Part shown: one piece after another, positions 63,185-64,000 of the stretch
Layout of the letters: every line of letters begins with the position of its first letter
Numbering within the stretch: the first letter of the stretch is position 1
Assembly: GCA_046330255.1 (NCBI GenBank)
Contig: JAXLTC010000003.1
Coordinates: forward strand, 183,725-247,724
Source: JBBSBL01 sp046330255
GTDB taxonomy: Bacteria; Actinomycetota; Thermoleophilia; Solirubrobacterales; Solirubrobacteraceae
Direction of reading: 5' to 3'
DNA: 64,000 nt
Position numbers and translations under genes: made by a program
Notes under the pieces: generated by a model
What the model was told of the DNA's origin: nothing
Seen by the model: only the letters and a program-made list of their open reading frames with translations
The model's database searches: none

Positions 63185-64000
63185 GGGCAGGTCCCGGTCG
63201 GGCCGGAGGTCGGGACGTCCATCGGCAGCACCGCCGTCCCGCCGCGGGCCGTGTTGGCGATGCCGTTGCGCACCACGCTGCGCGTCCCGTCGTCGGCGCA
63301 GACTTTGTAGGTGCCGTAGGGAAGGCCGGGGTCCTGGGAGCCGGCCGGCGAGGACGGTTGGCGCAGGTTGCCCGCGGTGCTGGTGGTCAGCGTGTAGACG
63401 CCCGAGCAGCCCGAGGTGATGTTCGACACGCGCACGCGCGCGTTGGGCAGCGGCGTGCCGCCGCGGCGCACGAGCAGGTTCACGGCCGGCAGCCAGACGA
63501 CCGACGAGGCCGCGCCGCCCGGGGTGACCGAGACCGTGTCGCGCGGCTGGGAGTAGGTCTGGGGATCGGCGCCCGAGCAGTTCCCGGAGTAGGCGCCGTA
63601 CGGGCTCGAGAACGGGAACAGGCCCGTGGCGTTGTAGGAGGGCTGGAAGTTGCCGCTCCCCCATACGCGGTAGCCGGGCGCAGCGAGGCCCGACTGCGCG
63701 AGGCTCGCGTAGGGCGCCTGCGCGGCCTGCACCGGCGCCGAGGCGGGCTGGGTCTGGAACGTGAGCGCGGCGGAGCCGGCCCGGTCGTAGTCGAAGGCGG
63801 CGGTGGTCGTCTGCTCCGCGACCACGCCGACGGTCTGGTTGATGTTCGTCTGCCCCTGGCGGTCGACCCAGCCGGGGACGGCGAAGCGAACGTCGTAGTT
63901 CCCGGCGACGAGATAGCCGGCGAGGATGCAGCCGTTCTCGTTCGTGACGTCGGTGAAGGTGTCCGGCCCGACGAGCGAGACCGTGATGCCCTGCACCCCG
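63181..64000 (-). CDS. Partial minor pilin/surface protein (PilV-like), N-terminus outside window
   Basis: The open frame runs off the right edge, so the start and any prepilin signal are not visible; about 270 residues are present. The visible part begins with a carboxypeptidase-regulatory-like or CNA-B-like beta domain (GITVSLVGPDTFTDVTNENGCILAGYLVAGNYDVRFAVPGW). It repeats a similar unit near the end (ARVRVSNITSGCSGVYTLTT). Its stop overlaps the PilW-like start, so it is first known gene of the minor pilin operon and may be PilV-like. Confidence 0.65.
   Translation of the reverse strand, partial: GVQGITVSLVGPDTFTDVTNENGCILAGYLVAGNYDVRFAVPGWVDRQGQTNINQTVGVVAEQTTTAAFDYDRAGSAALTFQTQPASAPVQAAQAPYASLAQSGLAAPGYRVWGSGNFQPSYNATGLFPFSSPYGAYSGNCSGADPQTYSQPRDTVSVTPGGAASSVVWLPAVNLLVRRGGTPLPNARVRVSNITSGCSGVYTLTTSTAGNLRQPSSPAGSQDPGLPYGTYKVCADDGTRSVVRNGIANTARGGTAVLPMDVPTSGPTGTCP

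Overview
The window reads as a chromosomal segment of a very GC-rich, single-membrane actinobacterium, most likely from class Thermoleophilia (Solirubrobacter/Conexibacter-like). Supporting signs are strong G/C bias at third codon positions, many GTG starts, an F420-dependent (LLM-class) oxidoreductase of the Rv3520c type, PdxS/PdxT vitamin B6 synthesis, and a type IV pilus system with no outer-membrane secretin gene in view. The lineage is an inference; no rRNA gene is present.

Layout. 1-7.6 kb: a cupredoxin lipoprotein, a CDP-glucose pair (rfbF, rfbG), then phosphohexomutase, metallo-beta-lactamase-fold hydrolase, proline dehydrogenase and P5C dehydrogenase. 7.6-9.2 kb: a decayed stretch holding the frame-broken remains of an IS1182-type transposase. 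9.2-12.3 kb: pdxT, pdxS, an RpiR-type regulator and rfbC. 12.3-16.5 kb: secreted proteins (lipoprotein, small secreted protein, beta-helix protein, beta-propeller protein). 16.5-24.2 kb: two tRNAs, a YjbR/MmcQ protein, a probable presenilin/SPP-like intramembrane protease, an SDR, an LLM oxidoreductase, a combined GGDEF + HD-GYP c-di-GMP protein, a glycosyltransferase and an HTH-HNH protein. 24.2-31.7 kb: dnaG, dgt, a methyltransferase, ppdK, recO and a glutaredoxin. 32.1-43.2 kb: a long leftward housekeeping run tlyA-nadK-recN-pyrG-peptidase-nudix-xerD-deoB-triple DUF190-mutM. 43.2-44.2 kb: two small rightward genes, a strong terminator, a tiny Cys-rich ORF and an unexplained structured stretch. 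44.3-48.3 kb: efp-nusB-xseB-ispA-dxs. 48.6-50.4 kb: a rightward block of a Pro-rich secreted protein, a FlgM-like protein and a response regulator. 50.4-54.7 kb: aroC-aroKB (fused)-aroQ-pepQ. 54.9-64 kb: type IV pilus genes pilM-pilN-pilO-pilP-like, prepilin peptidase, two nearly identical major pilins and three minor pilin-like genes, the last cut by the window edge.

How the parts fit. Many neighbouring genes share 4-base ATGA/GTGA stop-start overlaps, pointing to translationally coupled operons (pil, aro, dxs/ispA, pyrG/peptidase, dgt/dnaG and others). The pil-aro order echoes the pilMNOPQ-aroK-aroB linkage known in proteobacteria. The aroQ-pepQ-efp-nusB order common in Gram-positive bacteria appears interrupted by the flgM-like/response-regulator block.

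The points most worth a second look are the presenilin/SPP-like protease, the triple DUF190 (PII-like) protein, the alternative-hairpin region downstream of dxs, the translationally coupled FlgM-like/response-regulator pair, the pilin duplication with a 297-base identical block, and the decayed IS1182 element. I found no CRISPR array, complete mobile element or obvious defence or biosynthetic island.
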